From: Gammaproteobacteria bacterium | Lineage (GTDB): Bacteria; Pseudomonadota; Gammaproteobacteria; Pseudomonadales; Pseudohongiellaceae | Assembly: GCA_029245395.1 (NCBI GenBank) | Contig: JAQWPL010000015.1 | Span: 1 to 64,000, forward strand | Length of the DNA: 64,000 nucleotides | Reading direction: 5' to 3' | Shown: piece after piece, positions 55,566 to 63,646 of the stretch | Layout: every line of letters begins with the position of its first letter | Numbering within the stretch: the first letter of the stretch is position 1 | Made by a program: the position numbers and the translations under genes | Notes under the pieces: generated by a model | Seen by the model: only the letters and a program-made list of their open reading frames with translations | Database searches by the model: none | Told to the model about the DNA's origin: nothing

Positions 55566-57449
55566 ATGATTTCACTCCAGGACATTTCACTACGCCGAGG
55601 CACTCAGCTCCTGCTTGATCATGCTGAGCTGACCATCTATGGCGGGCAGAAAGTCGGCATCATTGGTAAGAACGGCAGTGGCAAAACAAGTCTATTCAAA
55701 CTGCTGATGGGCGAGCTGAGCGCTGATACTGGTGATATCGATTTGCCGAAGGGCCTGCGTAAAGCGCAGATGTTGCAGGAAACTGCAGGTACACATCGCG
55801 CGGCACTGGATTATGTGATTGATGGCGATGCGCGCTTTCGGAAACTCGAATCAATGCTGGCAGAAGCAGAAAAGGCCGGAGATGATCATAAGCAGGCACA
55901 CATCCATTCTGAACTTGAACTGCATGATGCCTGGTCTATTCGTAATCGGGCTGAACAACTGCTATCTGGATTGGGCTTTGCCACGGATGAATTTAACCGG
56001 GAAGTAGTTACGTTTTCAGGAGGCTGGCGTATCAGGCTGAACCTGGCTCAGGCACTGATGGCCCCATCGGACCTGTTGCTGCTCGATGAGCCCACCAACC
56101 ACCTTGATATTGAAACCACCCTTTGGCTGCAGCAATGGTTGTCGCGCTACTCCGGTACGATATTGCTAGTCTCCCATGATCGAAGTTTTCTCGATGCCGT
56201 GGTCAGTCATATTGTCAGCTTTGAAAATAAAAAGTTGGTACTGACCAATGGCAATTACAGTGCTTATGAAAAACAAAAGGCTGAACGCCTGGCTCAGCAG
56301 CAGGCAGCCTACGAGAAGCAGCAGGTAAGGAAAAAGGAGATTGAGAGTTTTGTGCGCCGTTTCCGCGCCAAAGCTACCAAGGCCAGACAGGCCCAGAGTC
56401 GGATAAAGGAACTTGAGCGCATGGAAGAAATTGCTCCTGCGCATGTGGATTCACCTTTCCAATTCAAGTTTCTGGAACCGGCAAAGTTACCGCCTAGCTT
56501 GCTGGCATGTGAGCAGATCAGTTTTGGTTATGAACGGCCGCTGGTCAGTGATTACTCGTTGAATATTCGTTCGGATTCCCGCATTGGACTGCTTGGAGTC
56601 AATGGTCAGGGGAAATCGACCTTTTTAAAAGTGCTTGCGGGTAATCTGCCGCAGCTCAGTGGTGAAATTACCCGAAATGATCATTTGAAAATCGGATACA
56701 GCGCTCAGCACCAGGTAGATGCGCTGGATGGGTATGCAACACCCATGCAACTAATTCAACGCATTAGTCCAAAAGCACGTGAACAGGAGATTCGGAATTT
56801 CCTGGGTGGTTTTGATTTTCGCGGTGACAGAGTCACAGAAGCCATTGGTCATTTTTCTGGCGGAGAGAAATCACGCATGGGGTTGGCGCAGGTAGTCTGG
56901 CAAAAACCCAATCTTCTGCTCATGGATGAACCCACCAACCATCTGGATCTTGAAATGTGTCACAGTCTTGAAATGGGATTACAAGGATTTAGTGGCGCGT
57001 TGATTCTCGTCTCCCATGACCGACATCTGCTAAGTAATACCGTGGATGAATTTCTTCTGGTGAAGAATGGCAAGCTGGAAGTTTTTGAGGGCGATCTTGA
57101 TGACTATGAAAAATTGATACTTGCTCAAAGCAAGGCAGACAACAGAGCAGCGAAACAGAATGAAAATGCCAATGAAAGTAAATTAAATAAAAAAGAGCTA
57201 AGGCAACAGTCAGCTGAAAAACGCACTGCGTTAAAAGCAATGAAGAATAAAGTGAAAAAACTGGAGCAGACGATTCAAAACAATCAAAAATTGCTGGCTA
57301 GTATTGAAGAAAAACTTGCGGTTGCTTCACTCTATGATGACGAGAACAAAGAGGCGTTGAATACCTTGTTAAAGGAGAGGGGAGAGCTGGTTTCACAGAC
57401 CCGGCAGTGTGAAGAACAGTGGCTTGAGGCTAGTGAAGCACTGGAGTGA
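55566..57449 (+). CDS. yheS: ABC-F protein of the YheS type
   Basis: 627 residues with two ABC domains and no membrane segment. First Walker A GKNGSGKTS, signature FSGGWRIRLNLAQALM, Walker B LLLLDEPTNHLD. Second Walker A GVNGQGKST, signature FSGGEKSRMGLAQVVW, and LLMDEPTNHLD. Between the two domains is the P-site tRNA-interaction linker (basic, KATKARQAQSRIKELERME). The C-terminal 130 residues are a Lys/Glu-rich coiled coil. YheS-type proteins act on the ribosome to help translation of difficult sequences. The intact, single gene has convergent TlpA after one base. Confidence 0.9.
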   Translation: MISLQDISLRRGTQLLLDHAELTIYGGQKVGIIGKNGSGKTSLFKLLMGELSADTGDIDLPKGLRKAQMLQETAGTHRAALDYVIDGDARFRKLESMLAEAEKAGDDHKQAHIHSELELHDAWSIRNRAEQLLSGLGFATDEFNREVVTFSGGWRIRLNLAQALMAPSDLLLLDEPTNHLDIETTLWLQQWLSRYSGTILLVSHDRSFLDAVVSHIVSFENKKLVLTNGNYSAYEKQKAERLAQQQAAYEKQQVRKKEIESFVRRFRAKATKARQAQSRIKELERMEEIAPAHVDSPFQFKFLEPAKLPPSLLACEQISFGYERPLVSDYSLNIRSDSRIGLLGVNGQGKSTFLKVLAGNLPQLSGEITRNDHLKIGYSAQHQVDALDGYATPMQLIQRISPKAREQEIRNFLGGFDFRGDRVTEAIGHFSGGEKSRMGLAQVVWQKPNLLLMDEPTNHLDLEMCHSLEMGLQGFSGALILVSHDRHLLSNTVDEFLLVKNGKLEVFEGDLDDYEKLILAQSKADNRAAKQNENANESKLNKKELRQQSAEKRTALKAMKNKVKKLEQTIQNNQKLLASIEEKLAVASLYDDENKEALNTLLKERGELVSQTRQCEEQWLEASEALE

Positions 57450-57450
57450 C

Positions 57451-57966
57451 TTACAACAACTCCAATAACTCCATTTCAAACTGCTCCTTGGCGGAGAAGC
57501 CGATATGCTTCTCACAGATGTTTCCAGCACGATCAATCATGTAAGTAGTTGGAAAACCAACCAAAGGGCCATAGGTATCAAAAACATCATTACGGCCTGC
57601 ACCGACCAGGACAGGGTAGTCCATCTCCATTTCCTCCATGTAAAGCTCAAGAGACTCAACAGTGTCATCTATGGATACGCCCAAGACAGCAAAGCCCTGG
57701 GATTCATATTGATCCAGCAATTCGATAAAACCAGGAATTTCAATCCGGCAGGGTGCACACCAGGTGGCCCAGAAATCCAGAATAATCACTTTTCCCAGGT
57801 AGTCACTAAGCAGGACATCGTTGCCCGCTACGTCTTGCAAGGTAAAGCTGAGGTCAGCAGGTGAATCTTCAATGCTACATTCTCCACGAACAAAAGTAGA
57901 AGAGAACAGGAAGGAGACCAGGGCTGCATAGACCAGCGCTTTATTTTTTAGCGAAGGCAGATTCAT
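57451..57966 (-). CDS. Exported TlpA/ResA-type thioredoxin-like protein
   Basis: 171 residues. Signal peptide or anchor (LVYAALVSFLFSSTFV) followed by a thioredoxin-fold domain: LDFWATWCAPCRIEIP with the CAPC redox pair, IDDTVESLELYMEEM, and GFPTTYMIDRAGNI with the cis-Pro. Two extra Cys (in ECSIED and ICEKH) flank the domain. It reduces or exchanges disulfides in the periplasm. The gene starts 21 bases after the DUF3179 gene's stop, so it is cotranscribed with that gene and could maintain its Cys or Sec motif. Confidence 0.9.
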   Translation of the reverse strand: MNLPSLKNKALVYAALVSFLFSSTFVRGECSIEDSPADLSFTLQDVAGNDVLLSDYLGKVIILDFWATWCAPCRIEIPGFIELLDQYESQGFAVLGVSIDDTVESLELYMEEMEMDYPVLVGAGRNDVFDTYGPLVGFPTTYMIDRAGNICEKHIGFSAKEQFEMELLELL

Positions 57967-57987
57967 GACTTAATCCAGAGAGTGAGT

Positions 57988-59019
57988 TTATTCATAGACT
58001 TCTGTGTTTTGGCTGCCGAAGGACATGACAAAACCATACCAGCGGGTATAGACCTGAAAAGGCTTTTCAACATCCAGTGACATGCCGCTGCCGTCATAGA
58101 CCAGGCCATCTTTTATGATTCGTCCATCTGTGAGCACAACATTCCGGCCATCAATCTGACCAGCATCTGTGTCGATAAAAAAGGCTCCAGGCACAGAGAT
58201 GACTGGGTCCAGGTAAACCAGGAGTGACTTGCCATCAAACTCATCAATCACGACGCGGTTGTTTTCTCGTAATACTTCAATGGGATAAAAACGGTAGGTG
58301 CCCTCGTTCCATACCCCAAGCCCCATTTCCATACGTGAACGTCTGTCATCCTCAGATCCCAGGGTGACTGAAAACATTTCCATTAATTCGGCTTCTGAAT
58401 CTTCCAGATTGCGTGCGGGCATGCCCTCATGGCCAGACAACGCAATCAACATGGACGAATCCATGGCCAGAGCCTGGGTCACAGACATCTGATAAAGATT
58501 ATCGAGCGGCATGCGATCTCCGGCATGGGGGCCATACATGCCTTCGCCGGTGAAATGATTCCATAGCGTAAGGGTTTGCTTATCCTCCATCACAAACAGG
58601 GCGTCATAAAGCCCGGAATTGACGAAGTCATACATTTTGCCATTTTCATCTTGCGGAGGAATCAAACTGACCCCTGAATTGCAGACTACTCAGAAAGTGG
58701 CCATCCAATCCTTGCCCCCAGCTGTGCCCTGGGCAATATGATGGTAGGCCATTTCACTCGTTGAAAGGGCTAAATTTCCGAGAGCAGTTTTGGTAACCAG
58801 CACGTTCATGTCGGCTGAGACAGTCCCTGCGTCCAGCAAAGCCTGCAAGCTTTGCATATCGTCTTCATTAGCATAAAAAGTCTCAAACCAACCTGCACCC
58901 GCTGTGCTATAACGATTGATATCGAAGTTGGCGGCTGACTGAGCCTGGACAGCGCCGGTACCTAGAATAGCTACAATAAAGGGCAGTAGTCCTGCTGCGA
59001 AACGTATGAATTGGTTCAT
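57988..59019 (-). CDS. DUF3179 family protein with an in-frame TGA (candidate selenoprotein or nonsense pseudogene)
   Basis: One continuous frame of 343 codons. A signal peptide (ending AVQAQ) starts at 59019. The N-terminal part ends MAYHHIAQGTAGGKDWMATF, then TGA at 58690-58692, then VVCNSGVSLIPPQDENG, and on to the C-terminal YTRWYGFVMSFGSQNTEVYE. In the DUF3179 family this place reads C-P/V-L/V-C-N-S/T-G. So TGA replaces the first Cys and the second Cys (TGC) is intact. No other lesion is seen in the 1,032 bases, and later motifs (LTLWNHFTGEGMYGPHAGD) are conserved. A weak hairpin with a bulged U and a GG-starting loop can be drawn 10-30 bases downstream of TGA. No sel genes are in the window. 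If not read through, the product stops at 109 residues. Confidence 0.7.
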
Positions 59020-59638
59020 GGTTTCAGCCTGAATTTTCGAGGTTATGTATCTACTTTAACACAGAATATTTTGCTGGAGCCAGGCAATGGAATGCTGGGT
59101 TTGAGGCTCAGAAAGAGTGAGAATTTTCTAATTAGAGGCTGAAATTCAAGATATAAAGCAGAAACAAATCCTTACTTAGGATTAGCGCGTTAAATCCATA
59201 TTTAGTGTTTTCTCGACTCATTCTTGGCATATATGGTGTCTCACACTCCCATTCTCCTACCAGCTGGTATAGACTGTCTTTTTACTTTTGCCAACAAAAA
59301 TAGTTGTAGATGCGATATTTTCTGAGTGAAATTGGCAGCCATTTATTCAGACAATCGAAGTGGTATTTAGATCAGACATGTCTTATTCAGCATTTCCAGG
59401 AAGTCAGCTTTTCACCTCTACTACTGACTTTGGCGAGCTGAGAGCATTTATTTATATTTAGCGAAATAATTGAAGGAATGTAGGCGCATTAGCCTATGGT
59501 TTTGCCCAAGGAGGGCGATAAAGTAGATTGAAATGTCATGGCTCAGTGGATAAGACGCCAGCGTAATGTACAAACCAGGTTTATGGTTATGGAATCATCA
59601 TTGGCTTTGAAACTGAGATACCTGTTGAGATACCTTTC
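59020..59638. other. Long gap without a recognisable gene
   Basis: About 620 bases upstream of the DUF3179 operon, AT-rich. It presumably includes the operon's promoter. A short stretch at 59538-59563 resembles a tRNA D-arm (GGCTCAGTGGATAAGAC) but the rest of a tRNA is missing. No open frame of interest on either strand until the receiver fragment. Confidence 0.5.
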
Positions 59639-59809
59639 ATGACCAACTCTTCTGTAGAGAAGTCGAGTCCAAATATAGTCTTTATAGTCGATGACCAGGC
59701 AACTAGCCGGGTCATTATGGAGAATATTGCAAGAACCATTGATGACAATATAGAAGTAATTTCCTTTGATAATGCGGCTTCCGCACTTAAAGAGTCGGAG
59801 CTAAATTAG
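59639..59809 (+). pseudogene. Truncated response-regulator receiver domain
   Basis: A 56-residue frame from ATG 59639 to TAG 59807 contains PNIVFIVDDQATSRVIMENI, with the DD acidic pair of a receiver domain and the first helix, then IEVISFDNAASALKESEL. The phospho-acceptor Asp, expected about 10-15 residues later, and everything after it are absent. The stop is followed after about 15 bases by the GGGGTCAGA palindrome at 59824, so the break point and the palindrome coincide. A remnant of a larger regulator gene, perhaps of the PleD/RpfG group. Confidence 0.65.
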
Positions 59810-59823
59810 GAATAGGAATAAAT

Positions 59824-59864
59824 GGGGTCAGAATCCTATTCTTTTATTAAGATGATCTGACCCC
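59824..59864. repeat. Palindromic element with GGGGTCAGA/TCTGACCCC ends (copy 3)
   Basis: GGGGTCAGA at 59824-59832 and its inverse TCTGACCCC at 59856-59864 flank a 23-base centre. Same ends as the element at 12887. It lies just after the truncated receiver fragment. Confidence 0.65.
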
Positions 59865-59946
59865 AATTAAAAAAGTTTAGGTAAATCGAAGAGCGGCGAC
59901 GGGATTAGTACCCAGGGCTCGGACAGAGCCTCGCCCGTTCGGCCGG

Positions 59947-59970
59947 GCAAAGCCATATTGATGGCTTTGC
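59947..59970. other. Perfect ten-base hairpin upstream of the ssrA terminator
   Basis: GCAAAGCCAT (59947-59956) and ATGGCTTTGC (59961-59970) pair around ATTG. No T tract follows on either strand. It is in the region 59881-60030 that is GC-rich and contains no gene. Possibly the remnant of a mobile element, as the 3' end of ssrA is a common integration site. Confidence 0.4.
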
Positions 59971-60031
59971 TATTAACCGACCTCACCCCGCGTGGCCGCA
60001 GATTCAAAGTCCGATGCCGACACGGGCAAAA

Positions 60032-60056
60032 AAAACCCGGCCAATGGCCGGGTTTT
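60032..60056 (-). terminator. Terminator of the tmRNA gene
   Basis: AAAACCCGGCC and GGCCGGGTTTT (60032-60042, 60046-60056) with a three-base loop. On the minus strand eight T follow. It lies ten bases after the CCA end of ssrA. Confidence 0.93.
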
Positions 60057-60065
60057 ATTTTTGTT

Positions 60066-60431
60066 TGGTGGAGGCGGCGGGAATTGAACCCGCGTCCGTC
60101 AGCCCTCTACCAAGGGATCTACATGCTTAGCCAAATCTATTGAGTTAGCCTATCACGACCCGACCGGCAGGGTGTTTAAGGCGAGTTCGCTAAAAGTTTA
60201 GACCCTTGGCGACGAACGCGCTTTTGGATCGATCCTGTTCTATATGACAATTGCTTCAGGTTTACAGGCATCCCTTGGCAATCGCTAGCCTAACTTAGTT
60301 TTATTAAGCGGCTAGAGCGTACTCATTGTCATTGGCAACTAAAAAAGTTGCAGCAATTGTTTTACGAGAGTTACTACCCTCTCGACATGCACCCTGAGTT
60401 TCAGTACTGGCGTCGAATCCAGATCACCCCC
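60066..60431 (-). ncRNA. ssrA: Transfer-messenger RNA (ssrA), one-piece type
   Basis: About 366 nt. The 5' end GGGGGTGATCTGGATTCGACG at 60431 and the 3' end GCCTCCACCA at 60066 pair in a seven-base acceptor stem. The T-arm GGGTTCAATTCCC and the encoded CCA are present. The tag frame at 60336-60304 reads GCC AAT GAC AAT GAG TAC GCT CTA GCC GCT TAA TAA, giving ANDNEYALAA, close to the E. coli tag ANDENYALAA with the usual YALAA degron end. It rescues stalled ribosomes with SmpB, which is not encoded in the window. Confidence 0.97.
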
Positions 60432-60437
60432 AAAGTA

Positions 60438-60467
60438 TTTAAACTACAACCCTGTCTCTTTTTGCAA
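60438..60467 (-). promoter_or_regulatory. Probable ssrA promoter
   Basis: On the minus strand TTGCAA (60467-60462), an 18-base spacer and TTTAAA (60443-60438) precede the mature 5' end by seven bases. The boxes are moderate matches to sigma-70 consensus, so the exact choice of -10 is uncertain. Confidence 0.4.
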
Positions 60468-60592
60468 CAGGGCCACGCAGTATAACATAGCGTATATGGG
60501 TAATATTGGGGGCAACAGAGAGATTGCAAGATGTGATAAAACACTGGAACATGGCGGGTCTTGATTAAGATGTACACAAACAGAGGAAAACC

Positions 60593-62290
60593 ATGGCTTT
60601 TCAAATGACTAAAAAACGAAATACTCCCTTGGCAGGATTACTGTTTGGCTTAGTGCCTTCCTTACTGGTTATGTCAGGCGTTTTTGCGCAGTCTGATTTT
60701 TCCTTACGCTCTGTGGCAAGCTTGTCGGCCAGCCAGGCGTGTGAACGACTTCAGGGTTCATTGATTCCTGCCAGTGCGATCGGCATGCCTACCACAGGGG
60801 CCTTCATCAATTCGACTGAACTGATATCTGCCAATGCCCGTGACAATAGCAATGGGGAATTCTGCAAGGTGATTGGCAATATTCATGCGGTCAATAACAA
60901 TGCGCCGGACATTGAATTCGAGGTGAACCTGCCCAGTGACTGGAACGGTAAGTCTTTGCAATTCGGGGGCGGTGGATTTAACGGCCGTCTAATCACCGGG
61001 CTGGGTCAATACGCCAAACAGCCATCTTCCGAAGCGACTCCTCTTGCGCGGGGTTATGTGACCCTGGGTAGTGACTCTGGTCACAAATCACGGCTGCCAG
61101 GGTTTGATGGCAGCTTCTTTCTTTATGAAGAGGCCCTGCGTAATTTCGGCCATGAACAGATCAAGAAAACGCATGATGTGGCTATGCTCCTGTTGCAGGC
61201 ACGCTATGGCACGGCGGCGCAATACAACTATTTCATAGGCGGTTCTCAGGGTGGTCACGAAGCATTCGATGCTATCCAGCGTTATCCTAATGATTACCAT
61301 GGTGCCGTGGCCGGCTACCCGGCACATAACATGGTGATGCTGCATTTGTCTGCAAATCAGTATGCACGCGCACTGCTGGCAAACAATGGTGACAGCTGGA
61401 TAAGTCCGGCCAAGATAGAAAATTACGTGGCTGCAGTTTATGAGGCTTGTGATGATCTTGATCGCGCCGAGGATGGCATTATCAGTAATGTCTCTGCCTG
61501 CATTGAGCAAACGCAATATTTTAGACTGACCAGTTCAGATAACCCGGTGCGGTGTGATAACGGGGCCGATACCAGCGACCGTTGCCTTTCTGATGCACAG
61601 ATTGAAGCCTTGAATGTGATGGATACACCTTATGATCTTGGCTTCAGTGTCTTTGCTGACGATGAACTCACCTCTATTTTCCCCAAGTGGACGCCTTTTG
61701 AAGGGTCTACATTTATGGATGGCGGCAGAACAAACCTGGGGCAAGAAGGACCGCTGCAGGCACTGCAATATGGACCAGGTGAAGCCACTCCACGCTATGC
61801 CATTGCCCAGGATCTGACCCTGGATACCATGAATGATTTTGATCCGGCACAGTATGCCGGGCGTATCGGCGAACTGGTGGAACAGGTCAGCGCCAATAGC
61901 GTGAAACTGGATCGCTTTAGGGCAAAAGGCGGCAAGCTGATTTATTTCCATGGCAATGTGGATGATTTTATTCCGGTATACAGCTCCATCCAATACTGGG
62001 AACGTCTACAGCAACGCTATGATGAAGATTCGCTGTCGGAGTTTGTGAAGTTTTATACCATTCCAGGCATGGGTCATGTGACAGGTGTTTTCAATGCCCG
62101 TATCTCAAGTCTTGATGCTCTGGAAGCCTGGGTGGAACGAGGGCAGGCTCCTGGCGACTTGGTCGCTATTGATGAAAATGATGGCACGGCGGGCAGGACT
62201 CGACCTGTATGCCATTACCCTGCATGGCCACGCTATAACGGCCGCGGAGATATTAATGATGCAGAAAGTTTCAGTTGTGTAAATCGTTAA
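60593..62290 (+). CDS. Exported tannase/feruloyl-esterase family hydrolase
   Basis: 565 residues. Signal peptide ending GVFAQ. Tannase-family motifs: QACERLQG after the leader, a central LQFGGGGFNGRL oxyanion-type loop, GYVTLGSDSGHKS, the nucleophile elbow GGSQGGHEAFDAIQRYP, DFDPAQYAGR, YFHGNVDDFIPVYSS with the Asp, and IPGMGHVTGVF with the catalytic His. Pairs of Cys fit the tannase double-Cys bridge. It hydrolyses ester bonds of phenolic acids or gallates, or of aromatic diesters. Start with GAGG six bases upstream. Divergent from ssrA and followed by a broken MFS gene. Confidence 0.88.
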   Translation: MAFQMTKKRNTPLAGLLFGLVPSLLVMSGVFAQSDFSLRSVASLSASQACERLQGSLIPASAIGMPTTGAFINSTELISANARDNSNGEFCKVIGNIHAVNNNAPDIEFEVNLPSDWNGKSLQFGGGGFNGRLITGLGQYAKQPSSEATPLARGYVTLGSDSGHKSRLPGFDGSFFLYEEALRNFGHEQIKKTHDVAMLLLQARYGTAAQYNYFIGGSQGGHEAFDAIQRYPNDYHGAVAGYPAHNMVMLHLSANQYARALLANNGDSWISPAKIENYVAAVYEACDDLDRAEDGIISNVSACIEQTQYFRLTSSDNPVRCDNGADTSDRCLSDAQIEALNVMDTPYDLGFSVFADDELTSIFPKWTPFEGSTFMDGGRTNLGQEGPLQALQYGPGEATPRYAIAQDLTLDTMNDFDPAQYAGRIGELVEQVSANSVKLDRFRAKGGKLIYFHGNVDDFIPVYSSIQYWERLQQRYDEDSLSEFVKFYTIPGMGHVTGVFNARISSLDALEAWVERGQAPGDLVAIDENDGTAGRTRPVCHYPAWPRYNGRGDINDAESFSCVNR

Positions 62291-62328
62291 GCCTCGTTAA
62301 TAGTATTTTAAATTCAGGCATGTGATTT

Positions 62329-63368
62329 TTGGTGCAGGTTATCAATTCCAATAATAGAAGTGATTCCCGGCTTTCTCATTTAATTGCCCTGGCCGCTTTA
62401 GTGATAGCCGGTGAAACAATATTTCTCCTGCCCTTCGTTTTATCGCGTATTTTCAGACCCACTTTTCTCGATATATTCAATATCACCAATTTGCAGTTGG
62501 GCACAGCATTTTCCCTATACGGCATTATTGCCATGGTCTCTTACTTTGCCGGTGGGCCGTTGGCTGACAGGTATCCGGCGCGGCATTTACTGGTGGCAGC
62601 ACTGCTGGCTACTTCATTGGGTGGGTTGATCATGGTCTCCATTCCACCCATCAGTTTGCTAACCCTGTTGTATGGGTTTTGGGGCCTGACCACTATTTTC
62701 CTGTTCTGGGGAGCGCTGATAAAAATGACCAGGGAGCTGGGTGGTCACAACCAGGGCCAGGCCTTTGGATTGCTGGATGGTGGACGCGGATTATTTTGTG
62801 TGCCTATGTAGCGTATAAAAGCACTGATGATTTTTCGCTCTATGCACGGGATGCTTTTGGTTACAACGAAGTGGATGCAGCGCGTATTGGCACCATTTCA
62901 TTCTGGATGCGTCCTATTGCCGCAGTAAGTGCCGGTTTATTGGCAGATCGCTTTAACAGCACTTTGATACTGGCGGTCAGTTTTAGCCTGGTTATCGCAG
63001 GCAGTACTTTTATCGCTGCCGGTTTGGTATTACCAGGATTGTTATGGCTGCTATTGCTAACGATAGCGGCAACCAGTGCCGGTATCTATGCGCTCAGGGG
63101 TTTGTACTTTGCCATTTTTGGCGAAGCTGCTGTGCCTGCACACGTTACTGGCACGGCAGTAGGTGTTGTTTCTTTTGTGGGTTTTACCCCGGATATTTTT
63201 ATGGGCCCACTGATGGGTTACTTGCTTGACAACTCTCCTGGTGCAGCAGGTCATCAACATGTCTTTGCAGTAGTTGCTTTGTTTGCTGTTTTTGGATTGA
63301 TCTCCACAGTAGTATTCAAACGTATAACAAAAAGTCCAATCAATAAAAACGAGGTTTTATCTTCATGA
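62329..63368 (+). pseudogene. MFS transporter gene with an out-of-frame internal deletion
   Basis: The first part (start TTG 62329 or GTG 62332) encodes helices 1-4 in the normal way (AGETIFLLPFVLSRIFRPT, GPLADRYPARHLLV) to GLLDGGRG. The second part resumes in a different frame at IILCAYVAYKSTDDFSLY and continues to helix 12, ending in KSPINKNEVLSS. The joined length is about 345 codons, while a typical relative of this type has about 420-440. So roughly 90 codons plus a frame remainder are missing at 62790-62800. Translation from the start stops at TAG 62809. The second half has no ribosome site of its own. The following gene overlaps its stop by four bases, so they formed an operon. Confidence 0.8.
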
Positions 63369-63646
63369 AAGCAATCTGGAACAATCAGATTCTGGCCGAA
63401 AGTGATGACACGGTTGTCGTAGAAAAAAATCACTATTTCCCCGTGTCTTCCATTAATGCCGATTTTTTTTCAGACAGTAAAAGTAATTCTTTTTGTCCCT
63501 GGAAAGGGCAGGCCAGCTATTACAGTATTGAAGTTGATGGTGAAACCAATGAAGACGCTGCCTGGTTTTATGCAGAACCGTATGAAGCAGCAAGCGAGAT
63601 CAAAGACCGGGTAGCCTTCTGGAAAGGGGTTCAGGTAACTGACTGA
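63365..63646 (+). CDS. DUF427 family protein
   Basis: 93 residues. Typical of DUF427: MKAIWNNQILAESDDTVVVE, then the central NHYFPVSSINADFF and CPWKGQASYYSIEVDG, with AWFYAEPYEAASEIKDRVAFW at the end. The CPWKG motif and the two-beta-hairpin fold are family hallmarks. The role is unknown, although plant and bacterial relatives may hydrolyse nucleosides or bind ligands. It begins inside the end of the broken MFS gene (ATGA overlap) and overlaps the convergent racemase gene by 16 bases. Confidence 0.88.
   Translation: MKAIWNNQILAESDDTVVVEKNHYFPVSSINADFFSDSKSNSFCPWKGQASYYSIEVDGETNEDAAWFYAEPYEAASEIKDRVAFWKGVQVTD

Noticed and set aside
59538-59563. tRNA-like D-arm sequence (GGCTCAGTGGATAAGAC)
   Set aside because: No acceptor, anticodon or T-arm can be completed on either side.
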